Origin: Cyanidiococcus yangmingshanensis
Taxonomy: Eukaryota; Rhodophyta; Bangiophyceae; Cyanidiales; Cyanidiaceae
Direction: 5' to 3'
NCBI GenBank assembly: GCA_013995675.1
Contig: VWRR01000012.1
Span: 310,001-374,000 of the forward strand
Length of the DNA: 64,000 nucleotides
The notes beneath the pieces were generated by a model. The model made no database searches, was not told the origin of the DNA, and was given only the letters and a program-made list of their open reading frames with translations. The translations under genes and the position numbers were made by a program. This document shows positions 40,989-50,065 of this stretch, piece after piece (positions within the stretch are counted from its first letter, which is position 1; each line of letters starts with the position of its first letter).

Positions 40989-42887
40989 ATGGTTGCAGAA
41001 CGCAACAAACGAGGTTCACAGGGCGCTGCTTCAGCGTATATAACGCGTGCCAAAGCGCTGCGCAAACTGCAGCTCTCGCTCAGCGACTTTCGTCGCTTGT
41101 GCATTCTGAAAGGGATCTTTCCGCGATATCCAAGGAACAAGTTTGAAGGAGCCAACCGGACCTATTACCTGAAGAAAGATATTCAGTTTCTAGCTCATGA
41201 GCCGTTGATCGGCAAGTTTCGGGAGCTGGCTGCCTATTTGCGTCGATACCGCCGAGCGCTCGCTCGTGGCGAGCCTGTCCAAGCCACATTTTTAGGGGAA
41301 TCGAAACCTCTGTATTCGCTGAGTCATCTGGTTCGAGAGCGTTATCCCTCCTTCAGGGATGCGTTGGAGGAACTCGACGATGCCTTGACGATGGTGCACT
41401 TGTTCGCCGAACTGCCCCCATTGGGTAGACAACAAAAGGGCATCAGCAGGACCCTGTTCGGGAGCGCTCGTCTGGCCAACTGTGTGCGACTCGTTCGTGA
41501 GTGGCAATATTTTCTCATCGCGCACCCTGGCTGCTTGCGTCGAGTCTTCGTTGGCGTGCGCGGCTTCTATTTCGAGGCTCGGATAGAGGGCGTGCGTCTG
41601 GTGTGGTCCCAGCCGCATCGCTTTGTCCAACATGTCCCGTCCTCGGTGGACCTTAAGGTCATGAGCACGTTCCTCGAGTTCTACGAAACGCTAATGCACT
41701 TTGTACTCTTGCGGCTGTACCGACAGATCCTTGGCCTCCAGTATCCGCCTCGAATAGACCGAATGGGAGAATCACGGGGCGCGCTGATTCGACAAGTCGT
41801 GCAGGCAAGAAAGCTTCATACCATCGATCCTGCTAAACAAGCAGGTTCGACGAAAGAGCGCGGTGAAGAGGTTTTCCTCGAGGCAGCTACTCCACTTCCA
41901 ATGATCAGTAACGAAGGATCCACTCAGTCATCAGTCAAGTCCATAGTCGCAAGTGGCGATGCGGGTGCTGTCGATGTCGACGAAGAGGATCCGGGTACTT
42001 GGGAGATAGTCGAAGCGCCGGCACTCGGGTCAACAGCTCCGCCACCCTCTACGCTCCTGAATGATCTGAGGAATGCCGACGGCAGTGAGGCGGCTCTGGC
42101 GAGTCTCTTCAGTGGCCTCTACTTCTATCTGCATCGAGAGACACCCATTCAGATCCTGGAGATGGTCCTTTACGCCTGTGGAGCCGAGCTGGTTGGCTAC
42201 GAGAACCCCTGTGCGGGTATATCACCGCTTGCAGTAGACGACGGCCGTATTACTCATGTGATTGCAGACCGATCTCTTGATCAGCTTCCGGGTCGGCGTC
42301 TTGATCGGGATTATGTGCAACCACAGTGGGTATTCGACTCAATCAACGAGGTTTTCCGCTTGCCGACCTGGTTATATCGATTAGGTAGACGTTTGCCTCC
42401 GCATTTGAGTCCATGGGAATCGGAGCAGGAGGACGATAACCAACGGCGGTCGCAGCACTCAAATGCTGCTCCAGCTGGGACTAGGAGGCCCGCCTATCGC
42501 CTCTATTTGGATCGCTTGAAGCGCGGCGAACCCAGTATGCCGCTACCACAAGAGCTGGAGTGGCTCGAACAGACACCATCATGGAACCGGACCACAGACG
42601 CTCCGCATTCAGAGGCGACGCTTGCACACACTGTGCCTGCATCCGAACCGGAGGAAAGCGATCACGAAGAAGATTTTCATGGTGAAACAGGCAGAGATGG
42701 TACTTCGTCTTCAGGGGTGATGAAGCGCTCCGGTTCTAACGGAGCGCTCGAAGAAGAACGAATGCGCCAACGAATGCTGCTGAGCCGACGGAAACAGCGC
42801 CTCTACGATCGGATGACGGCGCGACAGGAAGCCAAGCAGACAGGTACAGCACCAGCATTGATCAAGCGTCCACGAGTACATCCGTAA
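40989..42887 (+). CDS. PES1: Pescadillo homologue (ribosome biogenesis)
   Basis: Nucleolar factor of the PeBoW (Pes1-Bop1-WDR12) complex needed for 27S/32S pre-rRNA processing and 60S assembly; yeast Nop7. The Pescadillo N-domain is complete: AYITRAKALRKLQLSLSDFR, RRLCILKGIFPRYPRNK, TYYLKKDIQFLAHEPL and VFVGVRGFYFEARIEG. A BRCT domain lies near residues 375-455, with SGLYFYLHRETPIQI, ITHVIADRS and YVQPQWVFDSINEVFRLP. The C-terminal tail is acidic then basic (RMRQRMLLSRRKQRLYDRMT), as usual in the family. The ATG at 40989 is preferred over a GTG six bases upstream. 632 residues; frame intact. Confidence 0.95.
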   Translation: MVAERNKRGSQGAASAYITRAKALRKLQLSLSDFRRLCILKGIFPRYPRNKFEGANRTYYLKKDIQFLAHEPLIGKFRELAAYLRRYRRALARGEPVQATFLGESKPLYSLSHLVRERYPSFRDALEELDDALTMVHLFAELPPLGRQQKGISRTLFGSARLANCVRLVREWQYFLIAHPGCLRRVFVGVRGFYFEARIEGVRLVWSQPHRFVQHVPSSVDLKVMSTFLEFYETLMHFVLLRLYRQILGLQYPPRIDRMGESRGALIRQVVQARKLHTIDPAKQAGSTKERGEEVFLEAATPLPMISNEGSTQSSVKSIVASGDAGAVDVDEEDPGTWEIVEAPALGSTAPPPSTLLNDLRNADGSEAALASLFSGLYFYLHRETPIQILEMVLYACGAELVGYENPCAGISPLAVDDGRITHVIADRSLDQLPGRRLDRDYVQPQWVFDSINEVFRLPTWLYRLGRRLPPHLSPWESEQEDDNQRRSQHSNAAPAGTRRPAYRLYLDRLKRGEPSMPLPQELEWLEQTPSWNRTTDAPHSEATLAHTVPASEPEESDHEEDFHGETGRDGTSSSGVMKRSGSNGALEEERMRQRMLLSRRKQRLYDRMTARQEAKQTGTAPALIKRPRVHP

Positions 42888-43370
42888 CTCGACAGAATCA
42901 CATTGTTGCAACCGAATGACAACGATACGTGAGGAAACACACTCGAGCGTGAACGGGACGCTTGGTTTCTATCACGACCAGCTCGATGATACCAATTCCA
43001 GCCGACAAGACCCCGCTTCTCCACCAATACTTCGAGCCCGAATACGATTGGCGTCTCGCCCCTTGCCGCTTGCCGAGTCTGTCGGATATTGGACGCAAAG
43101 AACCGATCACCGTGCTGTTCTCGATACCACGTTGCCATTCGAGCTGCACTTGTGCTTTGGCGTCATCGTGACCAGCGCTTGCGCCAACAAGCATATTTTC
43201 AACGCTCGTTGCCTGCCCCGGACAGTTTTTGTTTCCAGTCGTTGTAAACCGATCAAGAGATGCATGGGGAAATTTTTACAGATCGTCAAAGTACTGGATT
43301 CGGCGGCGCTTCACCCGCATCCATACGAAAGCATATAAAGTACATCGCCAAGCGAGCAAACTACTCAGGC
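42888..43370. other. Intergenic, convergent gene ends
   Basis: 483 bases between Pescadillo and tryptophan dioxygenase; nothing recognised beyond short frames. Confidence 0.5.
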
Positions 43371-45653
43371 CTACCCCTGCGTCCAGGCATACTCCAGTTG
43401 ATGGCGCAGTTTGCCTGGCAGATCTGGCAAGAGCCGTTCTGGAATCAACAACGCTGCCATATTGCCCAGGTCGGTAAACACCCGACTGGATTCCAACGTC
43501 AGCATCAGGTAGTGAACACCGAGCGATCCTCCCGTACCTGTTTTGGATCCAATCATACGCGAGACCAGCTGCACGTGACGAAACCGCCACTGTGCCATGC
43601 CCTCATCGAGATCAAGGAGACGACGCAGCACTCGATGCGGCAGCTGCAGATAGGGTGCACCTCGCTCGTACAGCATGATGAGTAGCGCTGCGGCCATGGC
43701 CTGGAAGCTCATTCGCCGTTGGCCACGCTCAACCATTTCCTGGTGAATCTCTTCGACATAGACGGAACGGAAGAGGTTACGCATGCGGCTGAGTTCTCGG
43801 TAGGCTCGAGCGCGATCGGCACCAGCGTGAATCTCCCGATCAATGAATGCTCGGTCCAGTGCCAACATTCGCTCTGTGGCCCTCTGATAGGCGTCCCAAA
43901 AGTTAAAGTCTGCCTCGGTGGTGACCACAAATGGCAAACGCTCGAGCCATTGGTTGATCAAATCAAAGAGACTCGGTTCCTGTTCCGCGTTGCTCAAGAT
44001 GGCTTGGTGCTCCTCGGACAGGTGGAGTTTCCAGTGATTGGAGACACGCTGTTCTGCTCGGACGCCCAGTTTCACTTCGAGCAAACGATACTGCCACGAT
44101 TGGAACCCGCTTGCCGGAAAGAGATAGTCCCTAAACGTGAGGAACTCTTGCGGAGTCATGGTCTCGAGCACTCGAATCTGCTCGACCAGGAGACGTTGAA
44201 TTTCCACCATTCGGTCCAAACGATGGAGCGCGAGGTTCATCATTCGGTTCGCGTCTGTTGAGACACGCCAATGAGCGGCACCTTCGTTTGATGTCGCGAC
44301 ATCCTGGAGAAAGAGCGAACGTAAACTATCCAGTTCGTAAAGGAGTTGCTTGAACCATAACTCATACACTTGATGGATGGTGATGAACAGCATCTCGTCA
44401 TGGGCACGGTCTCCGAAACGCCAGCTGATCGGTTCCTGACAAGACAACAACCGATCCAACTTGAGGTAGGCACTGTAGTAGAGTGGACGTCCCTTGCGTT
44501 GCCGAATATACGCTGTGCCGCGTTGTTCTGTCGGCAACTCCATCTCAGGTTCCGGACAAGCGGCAAGTTCCAGAACAGTGTTAGAGGGGATGACCACATG
44601 CTTTTGATAGCCTGGTTGTACCGTTTTTGGTTCCGGCTCAAGTTCGTCTGCTTTTTCTTTTTCATCATGAAAAGTACGACTTGTTCCTATGCTGGCCCCA
44701 TTCCGTGGTGGCCACGATGCGTCGACAGCATCCCGTCGCCAGTTTGGAGTTCGCGCTAGTCTTCGCAGACTCCCACGATTCCGGCTCTCCGGCAAGTGCT
44801 CGTTTTGGATCCATCGATCCGAATGACGTTCTGATGTTGTTCGTGGTTCGTAGTCGCCACAGAGCCCACCCTGCCAGGTACGCTCTGTAACCAGAGAATG
44901 CTCGCTCTCAGTGATGCTGCTGCACTCCAGAGCGTCGGCTTTACGAGCTCCGTCACGACGACAAGGAAAATTCGTGTCGTCATGATGTGTTGACGGGACG
45001 ACACCCAAACGCTCCATTGGGTTTAATCTGCTTCCAGCGCCGCAGGTAGATCTGAACTTCAGATCAGACTTTTCTGGATCTTGTGTCAAATGAAGTCGCT
45101 TGTCAGGCATTTCAAGACAATTGGGGACGGGAACTGATCCGCCATCACCCTCAGCCTGGTTATCGGGTCTGAAGAACGTCCACACGTCTCCGGTCGAGCT
45201 GCTTGACGCAAATGCGGATGCTTCGATCTCAGTTTGAGCCTCCTGGGCTGTCGCGACACCCGGCGCTCTCACGGGTTCTGGCGTGCCTTCCGCTTCATCG
45301 GCGTCGACGCAGAGCTCCTCGTCTTCAACGTCTCGCCAATATCCTTGGTTAAGCTCCTCTGGTCGCAGGGGCGGCTCGGGAAGCACACGCAGCGGCCGAT
45401 CGTGCTCCACAATCCGCCGAGACTGTTCCAAACAGATACTACCGATTCCAGGAAAGTAGTCCTGGTCGAGTTCGTGCAAACGGCGGTCGTACGCGACGCC
45501 CGAAAATACCTGCTTGGGGTGCTCGACTGACGTGGGTGCAGCCGAGTGCACCCCTTTGCTACTCGCGGGCGCGTCCTCGTTCAGACTCCCATTCGCTCCG
45601 TCATCTGCACTAGAGCCAACCTCAGAAACACCGAAACCGAAAGGACAGGACAT
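43371..45653 (-). CDS. Tryptophan 2,3-dioxygenase with long N-terminal extension
   Basis: Haem enzyme that opens the indole ring of tryptophan to N-formylkynurenine. The catalytic part is the C-terminal half: YSAYLKLDRLLSCQEPIS, DEMLFITIHQVYELWFKQLL, FRDYLFPASGFQSWQYRLLE, then WRFRHVQLVSRMIGSKTGTG with the proximal haem His, and GSLGVHYLMLTLESSRVFTD. The typical enzyme has 280-400 residues; this one has 760. The first 380 residues are acidic, low complexity and rich in Ser/Glu/Asp, with no domain I recognise; they begin MSCPFGFGVSEVGSS. The open frame runs without a stop from the ATG at 45653, so the extension is likely real. Where the enzyme works and whether the extension regulates it are unknown. 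Frame intact. Confidence 0.93.
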   Translation of the reverse strand: MSCPFGFGVSEVGSSADDGANGSLNEDAPASSKGVHSAAPTSVEHPKQVFSGVAYDRRLHELDQDYFPGIGSICLEQSRRIVEHDRPLRVLPEPPLRPEELNQGYWRDVEDEELCVDADEAEGTPEPVRAPGVATAQEAQTEIEASAFASSSSTGDVWTFFRPDNQAEGDGGSVPVPNCLEMPDKRLHLTQDPEKSDLKFRSTCGAGSRLNPMERLGVVPSTHHDDTNFPCRRDGARKADALECSSITESEHSLVTERTWQGGLCGDYEPRTTSERHSDRWIQNEHLPESRNRGSLRRLARTPNWRRDAVDASWPPRNGASIGTSRTFHDEKEKADELEPEPKTVQPGYQKHVVIPSNTVLELAACPEPEMELPTEQRGTAYIRQRKGRPLYYSAYLKLDRLLSCQEPISWRFGDRAHDEMLFITIHQVYELWFKQLLYELDSLRSLFLQDVATSNEGAAHWRVSTDANRMMNLALHRLDRMVEIQRLLVEQIRVLETMTPQEFLTFRDYLFPASGFQSWQYRLLEVKLGVRAEQRVSNHWKLHLSEEHQAILSNAEQEPSLFDLINQWLERLPFVVTTEADFNFWDAYQRATERMLALDRAFIDREIHAGADRARAYRELSRMRNLFRSVYVEEIHQEMVERGQRRMSFQAMAAALLIMLYERGAPYLQLPHRVLRRLLDLDEGMAQWRFRHVQLVSRMIGSKTGTGGSLGVHYLMLTLESSRVFTDLGNMAALLIPERLLPDLPGKLRHQLEYAWTQG

Positions 45654-46492
45654 GGTTTGGCCCAGACCTATACCCGCAGCCGTTGCGTAAACCGAGCAGA
45701 ATAGCTTTCACTGGCTTGCGCAGCCAGGCCCGTACGCCAAGCCACTAGCTGCCAGCGAAACACAGATGCACACCAGTTCAATCAAGTTTTCCTATGCGCT
45801 AGTCCTTACACTAGCGAGTCTTCCCCAAGACGCTTACAACGAACCGCTCACCAGATCGAAACAAAATCGGTCCAAAACTCTTGTTGGAACGAAGCCGACT
45901 GCGACACGCTGCACGCGGATTCGCGACCACGCGATGGGGCTGGCGACGACGCGCACCGCCACGCACACGGCGCAGCGCAGCGCGTCACGTGCCCATGGAT
46001 GCTGCATCCTGAGCGCTCAGAGGCCCATGTTCCATCCTTGGTGCATCGGATCCAACGCAGATAGCTTCACGTTTCGTAGAATTCGTGGATTGAATCGTCA
46101 GTATAGAATAGCATGTCCACCGCGGTCATCCAATCAGCATGGCCTGGGAGCGTCACAACGAAGTCACAGGGTCGTTCTGGACGCGTCACCGCGCATGGGC
46201 CATCCTAGAGCCAGCAGATGAGCGAATGCGTGCCGGCCCTGTCTCTGAACCGCCGCCCTGGCAGCGCGATCGCAGACGCCATGTGTCCAGATGGAGGGCT
46301 CGGTTCGCATGATGACCTGATCATCCGACTGAACGAGACGATTTGGTTGGCTGGCCGGCTGGCTGCACGCCGGTGCGCGACGACAACGAGCCACATCGAG
46401 GCCCAGTTCACGAGTTGCGAAAAAAGGTGTTGCCTTCGTCGAGGAGCTGGGATAATCGTCGGTGTCTCGGTGGTATCAGCAACCATCTTTTC
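45654..46492. other. Divergent intergenic region
   Basis: 0.84 kb between the tryptophan dioxygenase and GST starts. A plus-strand frame (45766-46221) is Arg/Thr/Ser-rich and looks like chance. GGCTGGC-type short repeats near 46350-46370. Confidence 0.45.
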
Positions 46493-47413
46493 ATGCCTAA
46501 CGTGCGAGTTGATCGAGTTGAGAAACCGCTAGGAGACCGTACCTGCGTGGGAGGCGAACCAGGGACGATCGTGGTCGGCTACTGGGACATTCGGGGGTTA
46601 GGCTCCCCAGTTCGGTTGCTGCTTTACTACCTTGATTTGGACTTTGTTGATCGGCGCTACGTGCAAGGGGACTATGATGATGAGGTTCCTTTTTCGAGGG
46701 ATGCCTGGTTGTCGGTGAAGCACCGGCTTGGACTGGACTTGCCCAACCTGCCGTACTTGTTCGACGCGTACGGCGAGAACGCAGCACGTCCGGTTGCACT
46801 CACGGAGACATTGCCTATTCTGCGGCACTTGGCGCGAACATATGGAAAACTGGTGAGTCCGTATGCCCTCGGTGCGTTTGATCCCTACATGGATATGCTT
46901 GCGAACGTGGTGATGGAATTGAACGGGGCCGCGTCGCGTGCGTTTTATGGGTCGCAATCGGCTGATCAAGTCTTCTACGCCTACACGGAGACCATGGTGC
47001 CGAAAATGGTGGCTTTGGAATCGTACTGCTGGCGTCATCATGTGGCTGCAACACCGAAAGACACAAATCCACGTTTTCTCTCTGTTCAGGAGACCGGCGG
47101 CACTGAGCCAAGCTACACGGACCTGTTTCTTGTGGAACTTTTGGATCTCTTGGAGACCTGCATACCCGGCAGCCTCGACGCTTTTCCATATCTGGCGCAA
47201 CTGCGACAAAACGGCTTGAGTTTGGAACGAGTGCGCACATTTTTGTCTTCACCTTCACGGGCCGGACTGGCATGCAACAACAAGGTCGCCTTTGTCGGCA
47301 GTGCGAGCAGAATGCCACCGCCAGGGAAGATGAAGCAATTGCGGCTTCCTGCAGAGGTCATCGCAGCCGCCAAAGACGCAGTCATCTTGTCCAAGGACCG
47401 GATTGAGCGCTAA
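46493..47413 (+). CDS. Glutathione S-transferase, mu-like
   Basis: Conjugates glutathione to electrophiles. The thioredoxin-fold N-terminal domain reads VVGYWDIRGLGSPVRLLLYY, with the catalytic Tyr in YWDIRG as in mu-class GSTs, then WLSVKHRLGLDLPNLPYLFD and the helix with ALTETLPILRHLARTYGK. The all-helical C-terminal domain follows, with MVALESYCW. It ends FVGSASRMPPPGKMKQLRLP plus a short charged tail. 306 residues against about 220 normally; the extra length is about 30 residues before the fold and a longer tail. The ATG at 46493 is the nearest Met to the domain. An open stretch upstream lacks a plausible start. Mu-like GSTs are better known in animals, so a phylogeny would be worth running. 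Confidence 0.88.
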   Translation: MPNVRVDRVEKPLGDRTCVGGEPGTIVVGYWDIRGLGSPVRLLLYYLDLDFVDRRYVQGDYDDEVPFSRDAWLSVKHRLGLDLPNLPYLFDAYGENAARPVALTETLPILRHLARTYGKLVSPYALGAFDPYMDMLANVVMELNGAASRAFYGSQSADQVFYAYTETMVPKMVALESYCWRHHVAATPKDTNPRFLSVQETGGTEPSYTDLFLVELLDLLETCIPGSLDAFPYLAQLRQNGLSLERVRTFLSSPSRAGLACNNKVAFVGSASRMPPPGKMKQLRLPAEVIAAAKDAVILSKDRIER

Positions 47414-47854
47414 GAGGTGACAAGGATCATCGGTAGATAATCTATGCCCCTGTGCGGCATCGCTCGAGCAATGCATCCTAAACCTGTTTCGTTTCGATGA
47501 TAGTAATCCAGTACGCTGCCTCTTTTCGTAATCGACGAAGAGAGCAAGCCCCCATGTGCATCTCTACACCAACAGGTGTTCTGCGGAGCTGCGTATCCGA
47601 ATCACACACAGAAATCTCACTGTTGCTGCCTGTATGGATGCATATCCTCACTATGGCGTACATGCTATCATTCCTGCATGCGTGTCTGAATATTCTCGCA
47701 GCATCCAATCCAATCAAACCGACTGCGTGCCGATCATCGTTGCTGCGTGTGCGTGCACGCATGCGTGATTCATTTACCAACAGCAACTTTAGGTTCACAT
47801 TCATTTGGGTGTTGGGTTTGAACGCCTTAACGAGCAGCCTTATACAAGACTGGT
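47414..47854. other. Intergenic
   Basis: 441 bases between two same-strand genes (GST and aldo-keto reductase). Nothing recognised. Confidence 0.5.
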
Positions 47855-49126
47855 ATGTTTCTGTGTTCTGCTGGGCTCGGTCGATGGAAAACCAGATCGA
47901 GTAAGACTGGTGTCATCAGAGGGGAGCGAATGCGGGGCGTGCACCTTGACGCACAGGCGGAGGTCGCGCAGACTGGGGCGGAGAGACCGCTGCGGCTCGC
48001 CGGTCGAGACGGAGGCCTCGTGCTTCGTGTTCCACTCGGGCTGGGCGCTTGGTCGTTTGGAGATCGCTTCTATTGGGGCGCATCTGAAGAGTCGGATAAT
48101 GCTGATGCAGTGCGAGAGAGTGCGCGGCGGGGTATCACACTGATTGACACGGCAGAGGTCTACGGCACACCTCCGGGGCGCTCGGAGCAACTTGTTGGCC
48201 GCATTGGGCGTTTGGTCACCGAAGAGCTGATGAAGGAGAGTGGTCATGGTGAACAAGCTCCGGAACTTCAAATTGCTACCAAGTATGCCCCGTTTCCCTG
48301 GCGGACATTGGGGCTCTCCATGAACTTGCTCCAGTGGCTGACTCGACCACAACGTCGCGCAACCGTGCGTCGATCTGTTCTGAACGCACTCAAGGCCTCT
48401 CTAGCTCGTCTGAGTGTCGATTGCGTGGATTTGTATCAACAGCATTGGCCGGCTTTCGTCGGAGAGCATGATGAACCCATATGGGATGCACTGGCAGAGG
48501 CCTACCACGAGGGACTCGTACGTTGCGTTGGGGTGAGCAACTTTAGTCCGAGCCGTGTCGTGAAATGCGAAGCGTACCTACGCAAAGTTCACGGAGTGCC
48601 GCTGGCAACGAACCAAGTTCAGTGGAGCCTGTTGCATCGGGACCCTGAGACGGTGCGACGTCAGGACGCCGTCGATGACCGAACTCTCCTCGAGATATGC
48701 CGAGACAGCAACATTCAAATCTTGGCATACTCACCGCTCGCCCAAGGCCTCCTCACGGGTCGGTACCGTGACGGTAACTGGCCATCGGGTCTGCGACGAC
48801 GGCTCGCTCAATCCTGGGGTCGGCGACTGGATCAACTGATTTCCGAGATGCAGCGCATCGCCACCAAACGACAAGTATCCGTCGCCGCCGTTGCGCTAAA
48901 CTATGTCATCACAGCCGGCCAGGGAGACGGGTCGAACGCGGGCACGACGATTGTGGTTCCCATACCGGGGGCGAAGAACGGCTGGCAGGCTCGCCAGAAT
49001 GCGCAAGCGCTCGGTTGGCGTCTCGATGCGGAAGAGATGGAACGACTGCGCCAAGCAGCTGGACAAGTCAACGCGACGCTGCCATCGATTCCGCTAGCTC
49101 GCGAATCGAATCGCAGAGGTTTGTAA
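47855..49126 (+). CDS. Aldo-keto reductase, plastid-type
   Basis: NADPH-dependent carbonyl reductase of the AKR fold, similar to plastid AKRs of plants and cyanobacteria. Catalytic tetrad visible: Asp in TLIDTAEVYG, Tyr in the same motif, Lys in QIATKYAPFP, and His in YQQHWP. Further family text: LVRCVGVSNFSPSRVVKCE, LATNQVQWSLLHRD, ILAYSPLAQGLLTGRY and TTIVVPIPGAKNGWQARQNA at the coenzyme site. The ATG at 47855 gives a 60-residue leader (MFLCSAGLGRWKTRSSKTGV), basic and Ser-rich, which fits a transit peptide; an internal Met (MRGVHLDAQ) is the alternative start. 423 residues; frame intact. Substrate unknown. Confidence 0.9.
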   Translation: MFLCSAGLGRWKTRSSKTGVIRGERMRGVHLDAQAEVAQTGAERPLRLAGRDGGLVLRVPLGLGAWSFGDRFYWGASEESDNADAVRESARRGITLIDTAEVYGTPPGRSEQLVGRIGRLVTEELMKESGHGEQAPELQIATKYAPFPWRTLGLSMNLLQWLTRPQRRATVRRSVLNALKASLARLSVDCVDLYQQHWPAFVGEHDEPIWDALAEAYHEGLVRCVGVSNFSPSRVVKCEAYLRKVHGVPLATNQVQWSLLHRDPETVRRQDAVDDRTLLEICRDSNIQILAYSPLAQGLLTGRYRDGNWPSGLRRRLAQSWGRRLDQLISEMQRIATKRQVSVAAVALNYVITAGQGDGSNAGTTIVVPIPGAKNGWQARQNAQALGWRLDAEEMERLRQAAGQVNATLPSIPLARESNRRGL

Positions 49127-50065
49127 ATGATCCCTGTAGGAGCGTTTGACCATCAACAAGTCGGGACGATGAGTTCGTCTGAGGTTGAATTTGTTCATTG
49201 CTTCGATGCGGTATGAGCATACAACGTTGGTGTAACTCTGCCAGAGACCACCGATCATGGGCTGTTCCGAGTGCGACGGTGAGCCATGCTGTTTCCGACC
49301 AAGTTTCGACGATGGTAACGATGAATGCAGCCTCGCATCAGAGGCCCGGAAGGCTTGGAGCAGGTGCTATGGCTTGCGTGTCGACAAGCGTGACCACCTG
49401 GTTGCCTGCGACCATCGGGCACTGTCCTCGTTGACAGGATACGGGGCGAGTGCGCTCGCACGAGAGCATACACCCACGTCATCGATTCTCAGTACCACTT
49501 GATTCCATATGTAGACCTCTGCCTCTGTTCGGTCAGGCGCTTGTTTATGCACGAACATACACGTCCTGACGCTTACAACAAGTGTCGGCAGTGCTAGTTC
49601 GTTGTTCAACGGGGCGTCTGACCACGACCCAAGTTGAGGGCTGCGCACCCTATCCGGTCGCAATAGCGGGAAGGCAAGCGCTCTCATGTGCCGAAACCTA
49701 TCAACCAGCAGCGTCCAGAGTCCCCGGGCTATTGAACGAGAGCGACTCCTCTCGCGCGTTAACCGACAAGCCTACTCGGTTAAGCAAACACCGCAGTTCA
49801 CGGTCTACAGCTACCAAAGCCGGCACCGTCTGCAGCATCCTCTATCGGCAGCAGTTTGGGGAACGAAAATGGTTCCGTTCGCACTCGCCTTGCCTTTTCT
49901 GCGTACCCTCTGATCACAAGACACTACGCCGATAGGTTGGGTCGCTTCATCTACCGAACCGAGCGAGAGGCCAGCGGGATGTAGGCACTTGGGGAGGAAC
50001 GTCTCGATCTGGACTGCAGAGTCCTCGCGGGCCAACAGGAGCATACGCCATGAGCAGTCTCTCTT
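49127..50065. other. Intergenic, convergent gene ends
   Basis: 0.94 kb between the aldo-keto reductase and USP5-type genes. Short frames only; no repeat or RNA gene recognised. Confidence 0.5.
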
